Origin: Pseudobdellovibrionaceae bacterium
Lineage (GTDB): Bacteria; Bdellovibrionota; Bdellovibrionia; Bdellovibrionales; Bdellovibrionaceae
DNA: 59,934 nt
Reading direction: 5' to 3'
Assembly (NCBI GenBank): GCA_021731025.1
Contig: JAKFYD010000002.1
Span: forward strand, 1-59,934
Shown here: one piece after another, positions 19,401 to 29,225 of the stretch
How the letters are laid out: each line of letters begins with the position of its first letter
Numbering within the stretch: position 1 is the first letter of the stretch
Made by a program: the position numbers and the translations under genes
The notes under the pieces: model-generated
The model's database searches: none
What the model saw: only the letters and a program-made list of their open reading frames with translations
Told to the model about the DNA's origin: nothing

Positions 19401-20104
19401 TTCCAAAAGGCCTCGACAGTTTGCCCTGACAGAGTTCGCCCTGAAAGATCGGTGATCGTGGCTGATAACATCAGCGGAATTCTTTCACCCTTCTCGTCTT
19501 GAATATTTTGAATAGCAAAAAGACAGGCTTTGAAGTTCAAAGTGTCGAACGAAGTTTCCGGCAATAAAATATCAACGCCACCTTCAAGCAAAGCCCGCGC
19601 TTGCTCTTCGTACGCTTTAACCAATTGATTGAAAGTCACTTCACGGTATTCAGGTCGATTCACATCTGCAGACATGGATAGTGTTTTACTCATGGGCCCT
19701 AAGGCCCCAGCCACATAAGCCGCGCTTCCAGGATTCTGTTTTAAAAATTCGTCCCGAGCTTCAACAGCGACCCGCGCCGCTGCCAAATTAATTTTGACCA
19801 CCCATTCTTGCAATCCATATTCAAGCTGAGAAAAATAATTTCCATTAAAGGTGTTGGTCTCGATAATCGTTGCACCCGCATCTAAATAACCGCGGTGAAT
19901 TTCTTTAATGATCTTAGGCCTCGTCAAACACAGAAGCTCATTATTGCCTTTAAGATCTTTAGGATGTTTATCAAAAAAACCTTCGCGAAAATCTTTCTCA
20001 TCCAGTTTGTATTGCTGGATCATCGTTCCCATAGCCCCGTCCAAAACAAAAATTTCTTTTTGCAAACGGTTTTCGATCTCTATCCATTTTTGCGATTTTT
20101 TCAC
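16406..20104 (-). CDS. metH: Cobalamin-dependent methionine synthase
   Basis: 1232 residues, full length. It transfers methyl from 5-methyl-tetrahydrofolate through cobalamin to homocysteine. The homocysteine barrel has the zinc cysteines ([12 protein letters not shown] and [10 protein letters not shown]). The pterin-binding domain follows ([16 protein letters not shown]). The B12 domain has the axial histidine in [15 protein letters not shown] and [13 protein letters not shown]. The C-terminal AdoMet reactivation domain has [15 protein letters not shown]. It is translationally coupled to metF, which supplies its methyl donor (4-bp overlap). The organism therefore needs vitamin B12 for this route. 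Confidence 0.97.
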   Translation of the reverse strand: MKKSQKWIEIENRLQKEIFVLDGAMGTMIQQYKLDEKDFREGFFDKHPKDLKGNNELLCLTRPKIIKEIHRGYLDAGATIIETNTFNGNYFSQLEYGLQEWVVKINLAAARVAVEARDEFLKQNPGSAAYVAGALGPMSKTLSMSADVNRPEYREVTFNQLVKAYEEQARALLEGGVDILLPETSFDTLNFKACLFAIQNIQDEKGERIPLMLSATITDLSGRTLSGQTVEAFWNSVRHVKPLSVGLNCALGAKEIRPYIAELSKIADCFISCYPNAGLPNPLSPTGYDETPESIATDLGEFADAGFVNFVGGCCGTTPPHIAAIAKKVKGKKPRVIPEIPHRTRLSGLEPVTLVCEGERPFYMIGERTNVTGSPKFSALIKEKKYSEALSVARSQVENGANIIDVCFDEGLLDSKAAMVHFLNLMASEPEISRVPVMVDSSKWEVIEAGLQCLQGKGIVNSISLKEGENNFLHEARLAQKYGAAVVVMAFDEQGQAATRDEKIRICQRAYKLLTEKLDFDPCDIIFDANILTVATGMDEHNSYAMDFIQAITEIKRTCPGVLTSGGVSNLSFSFRGNNKVREAMHSVFLYHAIRAGMDMGIVNAGMLEIYEEIDPELRRLCENVILNKHTNASEELINWAEAHKTDKSAVSSPKKEQEEWRALSLEDRIKQALVKGIDSHIVEDTEEARKKFPRPLDVIEGPLMEGMKVVGELFGQGKMFLPQVVKSARVMKKAVAHLEPYMEEEKKRTGLQNQGTMVIATVKGDVHDIGKNIVGVVMACNGYKVIDLGVMVPGPTIFQEAKKHNADMIGLSGLITPSLDEMITNAKEMERQGFKIPLLIGGATTSRVHTAVKIDPHYSGPVVHVSDASLVVEACRSLIGEKSSERGKEIKENSKVIRESYNSGAGQDLVSFAEARAKKYNCDWKAQELPKPSRTGIFEIPVRADDVIDYIDWSPFFWSWELKGVYPKIFENPKYGDEAKKLFKDAQTLLRRALFEQKIRPKILVGILPACSEEEDVIVECPTESGGSETKRFFFLRQQRKKDAVSGTHYCLSDFIAPKSTGMKDHLGCFVVTAGPEIEVWAKKFEKENDDYNSILVKAIGDRMAEALAEYAHKKTREIFGFGLSENLSSEDLIAEKYRGIRPAPGYPACPDHTAKFTLWEMLKVKDRIGVELTETAVMSPASSVSGFYFVHPEAKYFHVGKIAQDQLHEMAKRRAVELNYLEKWLAPQLI

Positions 20105-21045
20105 AGATAAGCCTTAACAATGTCAGTGACGATCTTTGCATCGTTCATGATGTAATAATGAATATTGTTGTAACCATTTTTTAGCAAATCTTCGACTTGT
20201 TTCTTGGACCACTCGATTCCAATTTTTTCGACATGATCGGGTTTCTCTAAAACTTCGTCCACAAGCTCGTTCGGAAGATCAACGTGAAAAGTTTTAGGAA
20301 TGCTTCGCAATTGGGGAACCGTGCGAAGAACTTTAAGCCCCGGAACTATAGGAACTTTGATTCCGCCCTCACGACACAAAGAAACAAAATCATAAAAACA
20401 TTTGTTATCAAAAAACATTTGCGTAGCAATGTAGTCCGCGCCCGCGTCGACTTTTTTCTTCAAATTAGCGATATCAATTTTTACATTCGCAGATTCAAAA
20501 TGCTTTTCAGGGTAACCCGCAACACCCACACCAAAATCTAAGGGTGCACTGTCGGTGATATCGTCGATGAATCGGCCTCGTCGAAGCTCTTGCAATTGTT
20601 GCACAAGATCTGCAGCGTAATGATTCACTGATCGATTTTTGCTGATTGGCTTATGATAGTTGGGCGAGTCCCCTTTCAGAGCGAGGACATTGTGAATTCC
20701 CAAAAAGTTCAATTCGATCAAAGCATCTTCGGTTTCTTCTCGAGTAAAACCTTCGCACAAAATGTGAGCGACAGTATCAATCTTAAATCGGTTTTGGATG
20801 ATGCCACAAATTCCCAAGGTCCCTGGTCTTTTGCGAAACGTTTTTTTCTGAATCGTCCCATCCGACTTTTCATTGTAAAAAGCCGTCGATGCGTGTGAGG
20901 TCACATCAATCCATGGTGGCCTTAACTGAGCCAATGTTTCTGCGATATCAATAATGTCTTTAACCGAACGCCCACGGGGCGGCGGCACGATTTCGTAACT
21001 AAAGGAAGGGCCTTTAGCCTTTTCAATATGTTCGATGATTTTCAT
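20101..21045 (-). CDS. metF: 5,10-methylenetetrahydrofolate reductase
   Basis: 314 residues, FAD-dependent TIM barrel. It reduces 5,10-methylene-THF to 5-methyl-THF for methionine synthesis. Signatures are [11 protein letters not shown] (N-terminal strand with catalytic Glu), [26 protein letters not shown] and [13 protein letters not shown] 21045 is chosen because the barrel begins at once; an extension upstream to 21117 would overlap the sugar transferase gene. Its stop overlaps the metH start (ATGA). No SAM-riboswitch-like fold is evident in the 46 bases upstream. Confidence 0.93.
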   Translation of the reverse strand: MKIIEHIEKAKGPSFSYEIVPPPRGRSVKDIIDIAETLAQLRPPWIDVTSHASTAFYNEKSDGTIQKKTFRKRPGTLGICGIIQNRFKIDTVAHILCEGFTREETEDALIELNFLGIHNVLALKGDSPNYHKPISKNRSVNHYAADLVQQLQELRRGRFIDDITDSAPLDFGVGVAGYPEKHFESANVKIDIANLKKKVDAGADYIATQMFFDNKCFYDFVSLCREGGIKVPIVPGLKVLRTVPQLRSIPKTFHVDLPNELVDEVLEKPDHVEKIGIEWSKKQVEDLLKNGYNNIHYYIMNDAKIVTDIVKAYL

Positions 21046-21091
21046 GCTGATCAAGCTAACACTATTTTTATTTTCGGCCAAGGAATTTGGC

Positions 21092-22489
21092 TCAGCGACC
21101 CTGACCAAATAGGACAACCTTGACGGTCTTCAAAACAATCTGCAGATCCAAGGAAAGGCTATGATTTTTAATGTAAAACAAATCGTACTGTAATTTTTCT
21201 TTCGCGTCCTCGAGACTTGCCCCGTAAGGGTAATTCACCTGAGCCCACCCCGTAAGCCCGGGACGAACTAAGTGCCTAAGCCCATAGAAAGGAATTTGAG
21301 CTTCAAGACTGCTATTGAACTCGGGTCTTTCAGGTCGTGGCCCAACAAAACTCATTTCGCCTTTAAGGATATTGATCAGCTGGGGGAGCTCGTCGAGCCG
21401 CGTTAAGCGAATGAATTTTCCCACCTTAGTGACTCGAGGATCCTTTTGAAGAGCCCACTGAGCTCCTCCTTTTTCGGCATTAACTCCCATAGAGCGAAAT
21501 TTTAAAATCACAAAATCTCGAGTGCCCTGTCCGGTGCGAACCTGCCGGTAAAGTGCAGAACCCGAAGTTTCTAAGCGCACAGCTATGGCTGTCAAAAGCA
21601 TCAATGGCCAAGTAATAAGCAGTAAAGTCGTCGCCCACAGCAAATCGAAAAGACGTTTGATCCTCAGACCTAAAGGGTTGTGTAAAAGTTCAAAACCTTT
21701 TTCGAAGATGAACCACTCGGGCCCTAAAAAATCGACAGGAATTTTGCGAAAGGTTTGCTCAAAAAATTCGCTAATTTCTATAACCGACTGACCCGACAAA
21801 CGGGCCTTCATTAAAATTGAACCTAAATGTGAAGGCAGATCCCGCAAAGGAACTGCGACCACCACACCCGTCCAACTTCGCTGAAGATTTTTTCCAAGCT
21901 CATCCCAGTTTCCTAAAAGATCAAAATGAACTTGAGAATGGGCGCTTTTTTGCGTTTTTAGCCCTTCCGCCGTCAAAAAGAAATACTTCCCTTTCCAGGC
22001 GTACTTTTCAGCTTCCTTCAAAAGCAAATCGATCGAAGCCTCTGTGGCTAAAATCAACCACTCGGCTTTAGTGGCTCGAGCATGAAACCACTGCCAGATG
22101 GCACTTCGATAAAGTAAACTCAGACCAAAATGCATGGCTAAAGCAGGTAACAAAACCCCTCGACCAAAAATTCCCATACGTTCTTTGGCTAAAAAATAAT
22201 TGAGTCCAATAACGACCAGGAATCCTAAGATGGTTCCTAAGAAACTGCGAAGGTAGAGATCTCTCAAACGCACTCTTCCGTCGAGATCGTAGGCGCCAAA
22301 AACATAGTAAAAGATCAGAACAGCGAGAGGAATAAACCAAAAGGCGGTCGCTTGAAAAATTTCAGAACTTAAAGACCCGATTCGCAAGTAATAACTGAAA
22401 GCCAGTAAAGTTAAGAGCACCAACCAATCCCACAGCAGTATGACAGATTTTTGGCGAGGCGTTAGAGTGGCTTGAAATTTTATCATCAT
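21092..22489 (-). CDS. Polyprenyl-phosphate sugar-1-phosphate transferase (priming enzyme)
   Basis: 465 residues of the WbaP/WcaJ-like polyisoprenyl-phosphate hexose-1-phosphate transferase group. The N-terminal four to five membrane helices (to about 125) are followed by a CoA-binding-like soluble domain. The C-terminal catalytic domain shows [14 protein letters not shown] (membrane hairpin), [27 protein letters not shown] (Asp-Glu pair), [15 protein letters not shown] and [10 protein letters not shown]. It loads the first sugar phosphate onto undecaprenyl phosphate to begin a repeat unit. Start at ATG 22489, divergent from the O-antigen ligase gene by 36 bp. Confidence 0.92.
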   Translation of the reverse strand: MMIKFQATLTPRQKSVILLWDWLVLLTLLAFSYYLRIGSLSSEIFQATAFWFIPLAVLIFYYVFGAYDLDGRVRLRDLYLRSFLGTILGFLVVIGLNYFLAKERMGIFGRGVLLPALAMHFGLSLLYRSAIWQWFHARATKAEWLILATEASIDLLLKEAEKYAWKGKYFFLTAEGLKTQKSAHSQVHFDLLGNWDELGKNLQRSWTGVVVAVPLRDLPSHLGSILMKARLSGQSVIEISEFFEQTFRKIPVDFLGPEWFIFEKGFELLHNPLGLRIKRLFDLLWATTLLLITWPLMLLTAIAVRLETSGSALYRQVRTGQGTRDFVILKFRSMGVNAEKGGAQWALQKDPRVTKVGKFIRLTRLDELPQLINILKGEMSFVGPRPERPEFNSSLEAQIPFYGLRHLVRPGLTGWAQVNYPYGASLEDAKEKLQYDLFYIKNHSLSLDLQIVLKTVKVVLFGQGR

Positions 22490-22525
22490 TGAAAGACTTA
22501 ACAAATTCCGTAAGGATTGGAAACA

Positions 22526-23827
22526 ATGAATATTATTTTTATTCTGATGCTCCTCAGTCTTCTTATTTCCCAATCGCTCATGGATCTGATGAGTTTCGTG
22601 ATCATCGTAGCTTCAATTTGGTCCTGGAAGAAACAACTGTTGGTGAATGGACGAAAGATCCAATTTTTTCGTATTGGGCTTGAAAAACTTTGGCCTATTT
22701 GGATTGGCGTTTTTGCCTTGGGCCTGTTTTTAGCTCCATTCAACAGTGCTGAATTAGCGGCTCATCCCGATCATCCGTGGCTTTCACGTCTTTCCTCTCT
22801 GGCGGAGCTCAAGTGGATCATTAACTTTTACTTTTTCATTTGGTTTTTCAGCTGGATACTGCCATGGACTTTGAGTTCAACGGAATCAACTCCCTCTGAA
22901 AATACATTTAAATATGTTTGGGGTGGATTGCTTATTTTTTCAGCCTATGGACTGCTGGCTTTGGCTTTTGATTTTGATCTGGTCAAACAACAGCCTTTAA
23001 GTGATTTTGGACGAGTCGGTGGACTCTTTGATGATCCTATGACCTTTGCCCACGTCTACGGTCAATTTTTTATTTTTGCTTTCTTTATCTGTTTGCATCG
23101 ATTGCTTCATAAAATCCCGGGCTCTTCTTTCAAAAATATTTTGCAAAGTGAAGGCTTACTCGTTCTTGCGACTTTATTTTCGGGTCTTGCAGTCTTCTTA
23201 AGTATGACCCGTGGAGTTTGGATAGGAATTTTTATTGGACTTCTTGTTCCCACATTTCTTTATCGTAAAAAATTAGGATTTATTTTTTTAACTGTGACCT
23301 CAGCTCTATTTGTTTTGATTTTTTTCGCCTGGCCTAGATTTCAAGAACGAATTCTATTTGCTTTTAGCTCGTCCAGTTACGATAGCGAAAGAGTCTGGCT
23401 GTGGAAAGCCAATTGGCAAATGTTTTTAGATCATCCTTTTGTTGGAATTGGTTATGGAATTTACAAGTGGCGACTTCGAGAATACTTTGATTTGATTGGC
23501 GCCCCTGCCGATCAATTTGAAAGCCATGCTCATAATCAGTACCTCCATTTTTTAGCCGGGACAGGTTTACTGGGTTTACTTTGTTTTATAATATTTGTTG
23601 GTTTGAACTTATGGAGGGCTTACAAGCTTGTCGTACTGACCAAAACATCATCTTTAAAGGGTATGACTTTAGGACTATTGGGCTCACAGATTTGTTTTCT
23701 AGTTGCTGCTTTAACTGAAAGTAATTTTGAGCGAGCGAAAGTGCGATGGACTTACTTGGTGTTTGCGGCATTAGTTATTGCAGCACTTCGAAAGCTGAGC
23801 AGCAGCGCTTACAAGACGAACGATTAG
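22526..23827 (+). CDS. O-antigen ligase/polymerase-like (WaaL/Wzy_C) membrane protein
   Basis: 433 residues with about 11-12 membrane helices. The Wzy_C region has AVFLSMTRGVWIGIFIGLL (conserved Arg before a helix) and the large periplasmic loop FVGIGYGIYKWR ... ESHAHNQYLHFLAGTGLLGLL, where the His in HNxYL is a hallmark. It would either ligate finished O-polysaccharide to lipid A-core or polymerise repeat units; sequence alone does not separate WaaL from Wzy. AAGGA lies ten bases before ATG 22526, which favours this start over TTG 22517. Confidence 0.85.
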   Translation: MNIIFILMLLSLLISQSLMDLMSFVIIVASIWSWKKQLLVNGRKIQFFRIGLEKLWPIWIGVFALGLFLAPFNSAELAAHPDHPWLSRLSSLAELKWIINFYFFIWFFSWILPWTLSSTESTPSENTFKYVWGGLLIFSAYGLLALAFDFDLVKQQPLSDFGRVGGLFDDPMTFAHVYGQFFIFAFFICLHRLLHKIPGSSFKNILQSEGLLVLATLFSGLAVFLSMTRGVWIGIFIGLLVPTFLYRKKLGFIFLTVTSALFVLIFFAWPRFQERILFAFSSSSYDSERVWLWKANWQMFLDHPFVGIGYGIYKWRLREYFDLIGAPADQFESHAHNQYLHFLAGTGLLGLLCFIIFVGLNLWRAYKLVVLTKTSSLKGMTLGLLGSQICFLVAALTESNFERAKVRWTYLVFAALVIAALRKLSSSAYKTND

Positions 23828-23857
23828 CGAAAAAACCGTCCTGAAAATTCTAGAACG

Positions 23858-24469
23858 TCAATGCCCACTCAGCCACCAGTCGGTGGCTTCGAGTGGATTC
23901 TGAAAAAGTCGATCGGGAACAAATTTAGCTTCGGGCTCTTCCGGAATATAAGGGAAGCCCGCACCACCCAGAACGCCGATCGATGTAATTCCAAAACCTT
24001 TCGCACATTCGACATCTCTCCAAGTGTCTCCGATCATAAAAGAACGAGCTTTCTCGATGGGATATTCCTTCGCGGCTTGCAACAGCATTCCTGATTTAGG
24101 TTTACGACAATTACAGTCTATGGAAAATTCAGGTAAAGTTCCGCCGACGCGATGGGGACAAAAATAAATATGGTCAATGCGTGCGCCTTGTTTTAAGAGC
24201 TCTTGCTTCATGTACTCGTGAACTTTTTGGAGCTCGTCCCAAGTCATTTTTTGTTTAGCGATGTTGGGCTGATTGGTAGCCACAAAAACCCAGTAATTGG
24301 CTTCGTTCAACTTTCGAATCGCCTCGGCAATTCCTTTGCGAAATTGAAATTGATCGATTCGTGAAAGTTCATCGACGAATTCACAGATAACTCCATCACG
24401 ATCGAAAAAGGCAGCCGGTTTTAATTTCAATGCGTCTTGCTCCATATTTTTATTTAGCACTAACCTCAT
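23858..24469 (-). CDS. HAD-IIIA phosphatase, GmhB-like
   Basis: 203 residues. AFFDRDGVI carries the nucleophile and acid (DxD). VFVATNQP is motif II. The zinc loop reads CPH ... CNCRKPKSGM, as in D-glycero-D-manno-heptose-1,7-bisphosphate 7-phosphatase and the HisB phosphatase domain. GDTWRDVECAK holds the Mg aspartates. The expected reaction is removal of the 7-phosphate in ADP- or GDP-heptose synthesis; histidinol phosphate is less likely in this context. Start uncertain: ATG 24469 has no ribosome site, and ATG 24445 eight codons in is possible. Confidence 0.82.
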   Translation of the reverse strand: MRLVLNKNMEQDALKLKPAAFFDRDGVICEFVDELSRIDQFQFRKGIAEAIRKLNEANYWVFVATNQPNIAKQKMTWDELQKVHEYMKQELLKQGARIDHIYFCPHRVGGTLPEFSIDCNCRKPKSGMLLQAAKEYPIEKARSFMIGDTWRDVECAKGFGITSIGVLGGAGFPYIPEEPEAKFVPDRLFQNPLEATDWWLSGH

Positions 24470-24499
24470 GATAATAGCAAGAATCCTTGTCTTCGTTTA

Positions 24500-25822
24500 T
24501 TGGCTCGATTAATCTCACCCCTGATGATCACCGAAAAAAAATTACCACTCCCCATTAAAGTGATTTTAACCTTAGGCTTTGCTATAGGATTAGGCTTATT
24601 CATCTACGCCTTTCAAACTGTTTTGAACGGTCCTCATCAGCATCGTCAGGCCGATTCAGCTTTTGTCGGTTATTTTTTCTGCACTGAAAATACAGATTTT
24701 CTTCATCCACACATTGCGCCTAGAGGTTTAACTGAAGGCACTGCCATCAACGAGTTCCCTGTTTATGGCGCTATCTTAGGTGGACTGTGTAAACTGAAAG
24801 GTTCGTGGGATGAAGCGACTCCACGAATTATTTCTCTTTTGTTGGCTTTAGTTTCTGCTCTGTTTTTCTGGGGAATTCTAATTCGTAAATACAATTTGAA
24901 AAATGTCTCTGGATTTGAATATATTTTCTTATTTATATTTTTACCGGTGAATTGGACTTTTTTCACTATACCTATGCCTGATTCGACGGGATTATTCTTT
25001 TATTCTTTGGCGGGATTGCTTTGGGCAGATAAACCAAAAAATATTTACTATAAGCTTCTCGGTGCAATTTCATTTTGCTTGGGATTTTTGATTCGACCTT
25101 ATTACATCTTAATTCTTTTTTTCCTTTATCCTGGGCTTTTAATGACCTCGATCATCTTTGTTGTCTGCATAGGGCTATTTTGGTTTTGGTACCGCTACTG
25201 GAGTTCGCAGGTAACCACTTTCCATGGATACTTCGGAATTCAATTTCAAAGCACTCAAGAAGTTTTAAAAAGTTTACCGAATGCCTTCGCTCATCTTCCC
25301 GTCAGAATTGCTGAACACACTGCGCTTATTGGCTTGTGGGCCTTCGCTCTTTGTTGGAAGAAATACCGCTGGGTTATTCTCTTCTACTTGGCCAATGTTG
25401 GAATGATGTATGTTTTAAAATCGACTCACGTTGCTGCGCACGGATATTATCTTTTAAATGCCGGCTTGTTTGCTAGCTTTGTTTTAATTTTAGGTTATCA
25501 AGAGCTCTCGACGAAACAGCGGGCTTTCTTTTTATCTTTTTTCTTTATTTACACGACGGCTTTCACTCAACATAATTTTCACAAAAATAAAAATTATGAA
25601 ATGACGATAAAGGCTGCCGAGGAAAACCCTCTCAATAAGGATGCGGTTGTTGCTACCTATTTGGGACAAGATCCTGAATGGCTTTATTATTTGAAACGCA
25701 CTGGATTTATCATTGATCCACAATATTTCGGTGGCCAATGTCCTGAAGGGGCCACTCATTACTTGGTACGCAAACCCGAAAATGCGAACGAGTTGAAACT
25801 TGGCCTTTGTCCTAAAAACTAA
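24500..25822 (+). CDS. Polytopic GT-C-type glycosyltransferase (GT39/ArnT-like)
   Basis: 440 residues with about ten membrane helices and a short C-terminal periplasmic tail containing two cysteines. The first periplasmic loop has GPHQHRQADSA, matching the HRQ-(A)D segment that holds the catalytic Asp of ArnT/PMT-like lipid-linked sugar transferases. FIPMPDSTGLFFY and FCLGFLIRPYY also fit that fold. It probably transfers a sugar from a polyprenyl-phosphate donor in the periplasm. The donor could be made by the GT2 directly downstream and convergent (25819-26526). TTG 24500 is the outer start; ATG 24524 is an alternative. Confidence 0.65.
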   Translation: MARLISPLMITEKKLPLPIKVILTLGFAIGLGLFIYAFQTVLNGPHQHRQADSAFVGYFFCTENTDFLHPHIAPRGLTEGTAINEFPVYGAILGGLCKLKGSWDEATPRIISLLLALVSALFFWGILIRKYNLKNVSGFEYIFLFIFLPVNWTFFTIPMPDSTGLFFYSLAGLLWADKPKNIYYKLLGAISFCLGFLIRPYYILILFFLYPGLLMTSIIFVVCIGLFWFWYRYWSSQVTTFHGYFGIQFQSTQEVLKSLPNAFAHLPVRIAEHTALIGLWAFALCWKKYRWVILFYLANVGMMYVLKSTHVAAHGYYLLNAGLFASFVLILGYQELSTKQRAFFLSFFFIYTTAFTQHNFHKNKNYEMTIKAAEENPLNKDAVVATYLGQDPEWLYYLKRTGFIIDPQYFGGQCPEGATHYLVRKPENANELKLGLCPKN

Positions 25823-26526
25823 CTGCGAAATCTAAATTTATAAAGATTTTTAACGAACTCCCAAAGAGCTGAAAATTTGACGAAAGAAACTCGATTTTCA
25901 TTTTCGACAAAGTGAATGGGCAATTCGATGACTTTTAAATTCATTCGATGAGCTTTAATCATAATTTCTGCGTCAATAAACCAGTCGTCTGATTCTAAAC
26001 TCATGGACTTTAGCAGAGAACCGCGAATAATTTTTGGCTTTGAATTCACATCGCGGTATTTTGTCCCAAAGAGAAATGAAAATATAGAGTTAAAAACTGT
26101 AGAAATTATTAGGCGGTACAACCCATCTCCCCGAACCACTCTGTAAGTTTTTGCTAAATCATAATTATTCATTAATGAGTTATACAAAGGGGGCAAAATG
26201 GTATCGATCGGAAATTGTCCATCCCCATCAATATAACCAATGTACTCACCATGAGCAGCCTCGAAACCCGTCTTCAGATCCCAACCCATGGCCCCTTTTT
26301 TTTCAATGGTTACACAGCGGGTTCGTGGCATTGTCTTCGAAAGATTTCTGACAATTTCTGGAGTTCGATCATCTGATCCTGGCCAATAATTCCCCACCAG
26401 AATCAATTCATAGTCTAAATTATGAAGCCAGCCCAAAAGCTTATGGACCTTTTCAACGAAATCGATGATTGCATCTTCGCTTCGATAACATAAAATAACT
26501 AATGAAAATTGCGGGGATGACATCAA
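25819..26526 (-). CDS. Family 2 glycosyltransferase, polyprenyl-phosphate-sugar synthase-like
   Basis: 235 residues. FSLVILCYRSEDAI opens the GT2 fold, GYIDGDGQFP is the metal/DxD motif in the context typical of dolichyl- or undecaprenyl-phosphate mannose/glucose synthases, and FGTKYRDVNSKPKIIRG matches their 'D.NsgfkliR' loop. No C-terminal membrane helices. A plausible role is to make a polyprenyl-phosphate-linked sugar for the GT-C enzyme next door. Overlaps that gene's stop by four bases, tail to tail. A second Met follows the first, so the start may be 26523. Confidence 0.8.
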   Translation of the reverse strand: MMSSPQFSLVILCYRSEDAIIDFVEKVHKLLGWLHNLDYELILVGNYWPGSDDRTPEIVRNLSKTMPRTRCVTIEKKGAMGWDLKTGFEAAHGEYIGYIDGDGQFPIDTILPPLYNSLMNNYDLAKTYRVVRGDGLYRLIISTVFNSIFSFLFGTKYRDVNSKPKIIRGSLLKSMSLESDDWFIDAEIMIKAHRMNLKVIELPIHFVENENRVSFVKFSALWEFVKNLYKFRFRS

Positions 26527-26569
26527 AGGTCCCTTCCGAACGCGGAGATTTAACTTTTTAGACTAGCTC

Positions 26570-26597
26570 TTGAGCTTAATGTAACATTCTGTATATT
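26570..26597 (+). promoter_or_regulatory. Promoter of the epimerase gene
   Basis: TTGAGC (26570-26575), 16-bp spacer, TATATT (26592-26597). The -10 box matches the consensus at five of six bases. Transcription would start near 26604, about 30 bases before the coding start. Confidence 0.5.
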
Positions 26598-26635
26598 AGG
26601 GTCAATGCTCTTAGAACATTTCAACGGATTTTGGA

Positions 26636-27523
26636 GTGATTTTGAAGATACTCGTAACAGGTGCAACGTCAAAACTGGGACAAGCTTTAATTCCCGAACT
26701 GCTCAAAAATTCAGCCATCGAAAAACTTTATATTTTATCTCGCACGAAGCGGCCTTCCGGCATCTTTCAACTTTTGAATGACAGTCGCCTTGAACATCTT
26801 CAAGGTGATATCTGCAAGGAGCTTTTCTTTCTCGATCATCTTAAAAACTTGGATCTTTGCATTCATATGGCCGCTGTCACTCACTCGAAGGACGAGCAAG
26901 AATATTTTGAAGTGAACGAGATGGGCACCAAGAAATTGGCCGATCGACTTTACAGCAATGGATGCAAGGAATTTATTTTTGTCAGCAGTCACACCGCAGG
27001 CTTGAATGCGGGTGCATACGCTGAATCCAAATTTCTTGCCGAAAAATATCTTTTCTCGATGCCCTGGAACCAACTCTTAGTTTTGCGCCCTTCTGAAATT
27101 GTTGGGGCCGGATCCCAAGAAGGCCTTGATAAACTGGAAAACATCGCTCGAAAATTTAAAATTTACCCTTGTCTCATTGGACTGCGAGAAATCGTATTTT
27201 CTCCGACAAGGATTGAAGAAATTGTGCGGTTTATCGCCGGTACCCTCAACGAAGATTTGCAGGGAAATCGCGTGCAAATTGTTCGGGGACCAACAGTGAC
27301 ATCCATTCAGCTCATTGAATATTTCTGGAAAAAATATCACGCTATGCCCATTCCCGTATTTATTCCGCTGTTACAGATTGTTTCAAAAGTTCTTTCGCTG
27401 GCAGGGGTTCACCTCTTTGCACCCGACCAAATCGCTCGGCTGTCGGGGGCTCGTGGACAAAAATCATCTTACAAATCTCCTCTGGAAGAGGTGATTTTAG
27501 AGTCACCTTTTAGACTGAACTGA
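26636..27523 (+). CDS. NAD-dependent sugar epimerase/dehydratase (SDR)
   Basis: 295 residues of the extended SDR family. ILVTGATSKLGQ is the NAD-binding loop, LDLCIHMAAVTH and FVSSHTAGL the next strands, and AYAESKFLAEKYL contains the catalytic YxxxK. It is of the size and type of nucleotide-sugar 4-epimerases or reductases; the substrate is unknown. The start is GTG 26636 or TTG 26642; the latter has GGAG at good spacing. It overlaps the convergent HAD phosphatase gene by 14 bp. Confidence 0.75.
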   Translation: MILKILVTGATSKLGQALIPELLKNSAIEKLYILSRTKRPSGIFQLLNDSRLEHLQGDICKELFFLDHLKNLDLCIHMAAVTHSKDEQEYFEVNEMGTKKLADRLYSNGCKEFIFVSSHTAGLNAGAYAESKFLAEKYLFSMPWNQLLVLRPSEIVGAGSQEGLDKLENIARKFKIYPCLIGLREIVFSPTRIEEIVRFIAGTLNEDLQGNRVQIVRGPTVTSIQLIEYFWKKYHAMPIPVFIPLLQIVSKVLSLAGVHLFAPDQIARLSGARGQKSSYKSPLEEVILESPFRLN

Positions 27524-28196
27524 GTGGAATTAAAATTTCATTGAGGTCTTGAACCCAAGGAAAATTTTCTGAGCTTTCAGGTTGCAAAAACTCCCGAGTG
27601 CCAATCACTTGAGCACCCATATCTTTTAAAGGCTTAAGATCATTGGTGACAGAATCACCGATCATTAAACAATCCTGGGGCTTCAAACCGGCCCTTCGAA
27701 AAACTTCTGCAAATATTTTTGGATCTGGCTTTTCCGCACCGATCTCTTCCGACGTGATCATAAACTCAAAAACTTCATTTTTGGGATCTAGGGCGTTGAG
27801 CTTTACCACTTGAGTTCGTGTTGTTTCGTTGGTGACCAAGGCCAAACGATATTGCTTTTTGAGTTCCAAAAACAGAGCTGCTCGCTGAAGCAAAATCCAT
27901 TGTTCTCGCATGTAGGACTGAAGCAATTCTTCGTAATGAGAAATCATTTTCAGCAAAGCTTCTGGGGAAAACTGAGATTTGAGTTCTAAATATCTTTTAA
28001 AATAGAGAAAACGTTGATGATTAGAAACATGTCGCGAGCCTAAATTCGTTTTGATCCAAGTTTTGGCCTCGGTAAATACAGGCAAATCTAACTTCATATC
28101 TTGATAACATTTTTGGTAAATTTCGGTTGACCCAACTAAGGTGTCATCCAAATCAAAAAGAATCAGTTGAGGTTTACGGATTAACGTTATAGTCAC
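27510..28196 (-). CDS. HAD-IA phosphatase
   Basis: 228 residues with every catalytic motif: LFDLDDTLVG (nucleophile and acid), LVTNET (motif II Thr), GAEKPDPKIF (motif III Lys) and MIGDSVTNDL (motif IV Asp). The helical cap lies at about 20-90. The group includes phosphoglycolate and sugar-phosphate phosphatases. It lies divergently from the aldolase/nucleotidyltransferase operon, across 87 bp, and could dephosphorylate an intermediate of that pathway. Start is GTG at 28196. Confidence 0.8.
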   Translation of the reverse strand: MTITLIRKPQLILFDLDDTLVGSTEIYQKCYQDMKLDLPVFTEAKTWIKTNLGSRHVSNHQRFLYFKRYLELKSQFSPEALLKMISHYEELLQSYMREQWILLQRAALFLELKKQYRLALVTNETTRTQVVKLNALDPKNEVFEFMITSEEIGAEKPDPKIFAEVFRRAGLKPQDCLMIGDSVTNDLKPLKDMGAQVIGTREFLQPESSENFPWVQDLNEILIPLSSV

Positions 28197-28246
28197 GCCA
28201 GCTTTCCCTTATTAAAATGCACTAACTTTCTGCAGTAATATCCTAA

Positions 28247-28278
28247 AATCTTGAAAATACAAGATTATTAAATAATAT
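28247..28278 (+). promoter_or_regulatory. Promoter with overlapping inverted repeat before the aldolase operon
   Basis: TTGAAA (28251-28256), 16-bp spacer, TAATAT (28273-28278). A perfect 7-bp inverted repeat, AATCTTG (28247-28253) and CAAGATT (28260-28266), covers the -35 box and is placed like a repressor operator. The predicted transcription start falls on or next to the ATG at 28284. Confidence 0.45.
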
Positions 28279-28283
28279 GGGCT

Positions 28284-29225
28284 ATGCCAAAAATTAAAGA
28301 ATTACTTGAAATGAATGACTACTGCCTACGCCAGGGAATTTTTTGGCTGCAAGGCCCCGGCGGAAACACTTCGCTGAAAGATAAACAACAGCAGATATTA
28401 AATATTAAACCCTCGGGCTATCGACTGGAAAAAGTAAAAAGCGAAAAGGATTTATCTCAGGTTAAATTGGATCGATTTCTAACTGACTTTAAACAAGTTG
28501 AAAATGCTGTTAACAACGAAGAAAAAGAAACTCTGTACAAAGACTTGATTGGCGTCAGCACCATAACCACGGATCGACGACCCAGCATGGAAACAGGATT
28601 TCACGCTGTCCTGCCTGATGATTTTGTTTTTCACATTCACAGCCTGGTCGCCGTTCTGGTTTGTGACATGGACCATTCGCAAAAAAATAAATTTAAAAGT
28701 TGGTACTCGAAAGACTGGCAAAAAACTCTCGGTGAGCTAACTGAGGTGGACGCCGTGATGCCCGGGGCTGAGCTCGCATTATCCCTGCAGAAGGTAAAGA
28801 ACTTTCCTGTGATCTTTCTTAAAAATCATGGAGCCATCCTTCAGTTCAATGATTCGGACCGCTTAGAAAAATATCAAAGTTTCGAGCTCGCCGTGCTGAA
28901 AGAATTTTTTCCAAAAGGGATTTTATTTCGTTCCTTGCAAACCTTTCCCAAGGATCTTTTAAAAGGCCCCATTAAGTTTTATTTTCCTGACTTTGTGATT
29001 CTATTTCCACGGATTAATAAATTCCTGACGAAAATGGACGAAGACACTTACCAGCTCAGCGAAAAGGCTGAAAAAGACGATCCTGATGTCTATGAAAATT
29101 GGATGGCCACCCAGATTCTTTATCACATTAAGCCCCAGCTCAAAGAACTTCCCATGGACATTATTCAAAAAGTCCCTTATTTACCTACGGAATTGGTCCG
29201 AAAAAAAATAATGGAGACTCCATGA
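28284..29225 (+). CDS. Class II aldolase/adducin-family protein
   Basis: 313 residues. It has the fold and residues of RhaD/FucA-type class II aldolases: GPGGNTSLK (phosphate-binding loop), ETGFHAVL (glutamate plus His), FHIHSLVAV (two zinc histidines) and LKNHGAIL (third His region). Class II aldolases cleave or form C-C bonds between dihydroxyacetone phosphate or glycolaldehyde-like units and an aldehyde; related proteins are epimerases. The 100 C-terminal residues are extra. First gene of a four-gene operon whose members overlap by four bases. In this glycan context I infer a biosynthetic role, perhaps building an unusual sugar or polyol. Confidence 0.78.
   Translation: MPKIKELLEMNDYCLRQGIFWLQGPGGNTSLKDKQQQILNIKPSGYRLEKVKSEKDLSQVKLDRFLTDFKQVENAVNNEEKETLYKDLIGVSTITTDRRPSMETGFHAVLPDDFVFHIHSLVAVLVCDMDHSQKNKFKSWYSKDWQKTLGELTEVDAVMPGAELALSLQKVKNFPVIFLKNHGAILQFNDSDRLEKYQSFELAVLKEFFPKGILFRSLQTFPKDLLKGPIKFYFPDFVILFPRINKFLTKMDEDTYQLSEKAEKDDPDVYENWMATQILYHIKPQLKELPMDIIQKVPYLPTELVRKKIMETP

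Noticed and set aside
21046-21091. SAM or B12 riboswitch before metF-metH
   Set aside because: Only 46 bases separate metF from the preceding gene and no conserved riboswitch core is visible.
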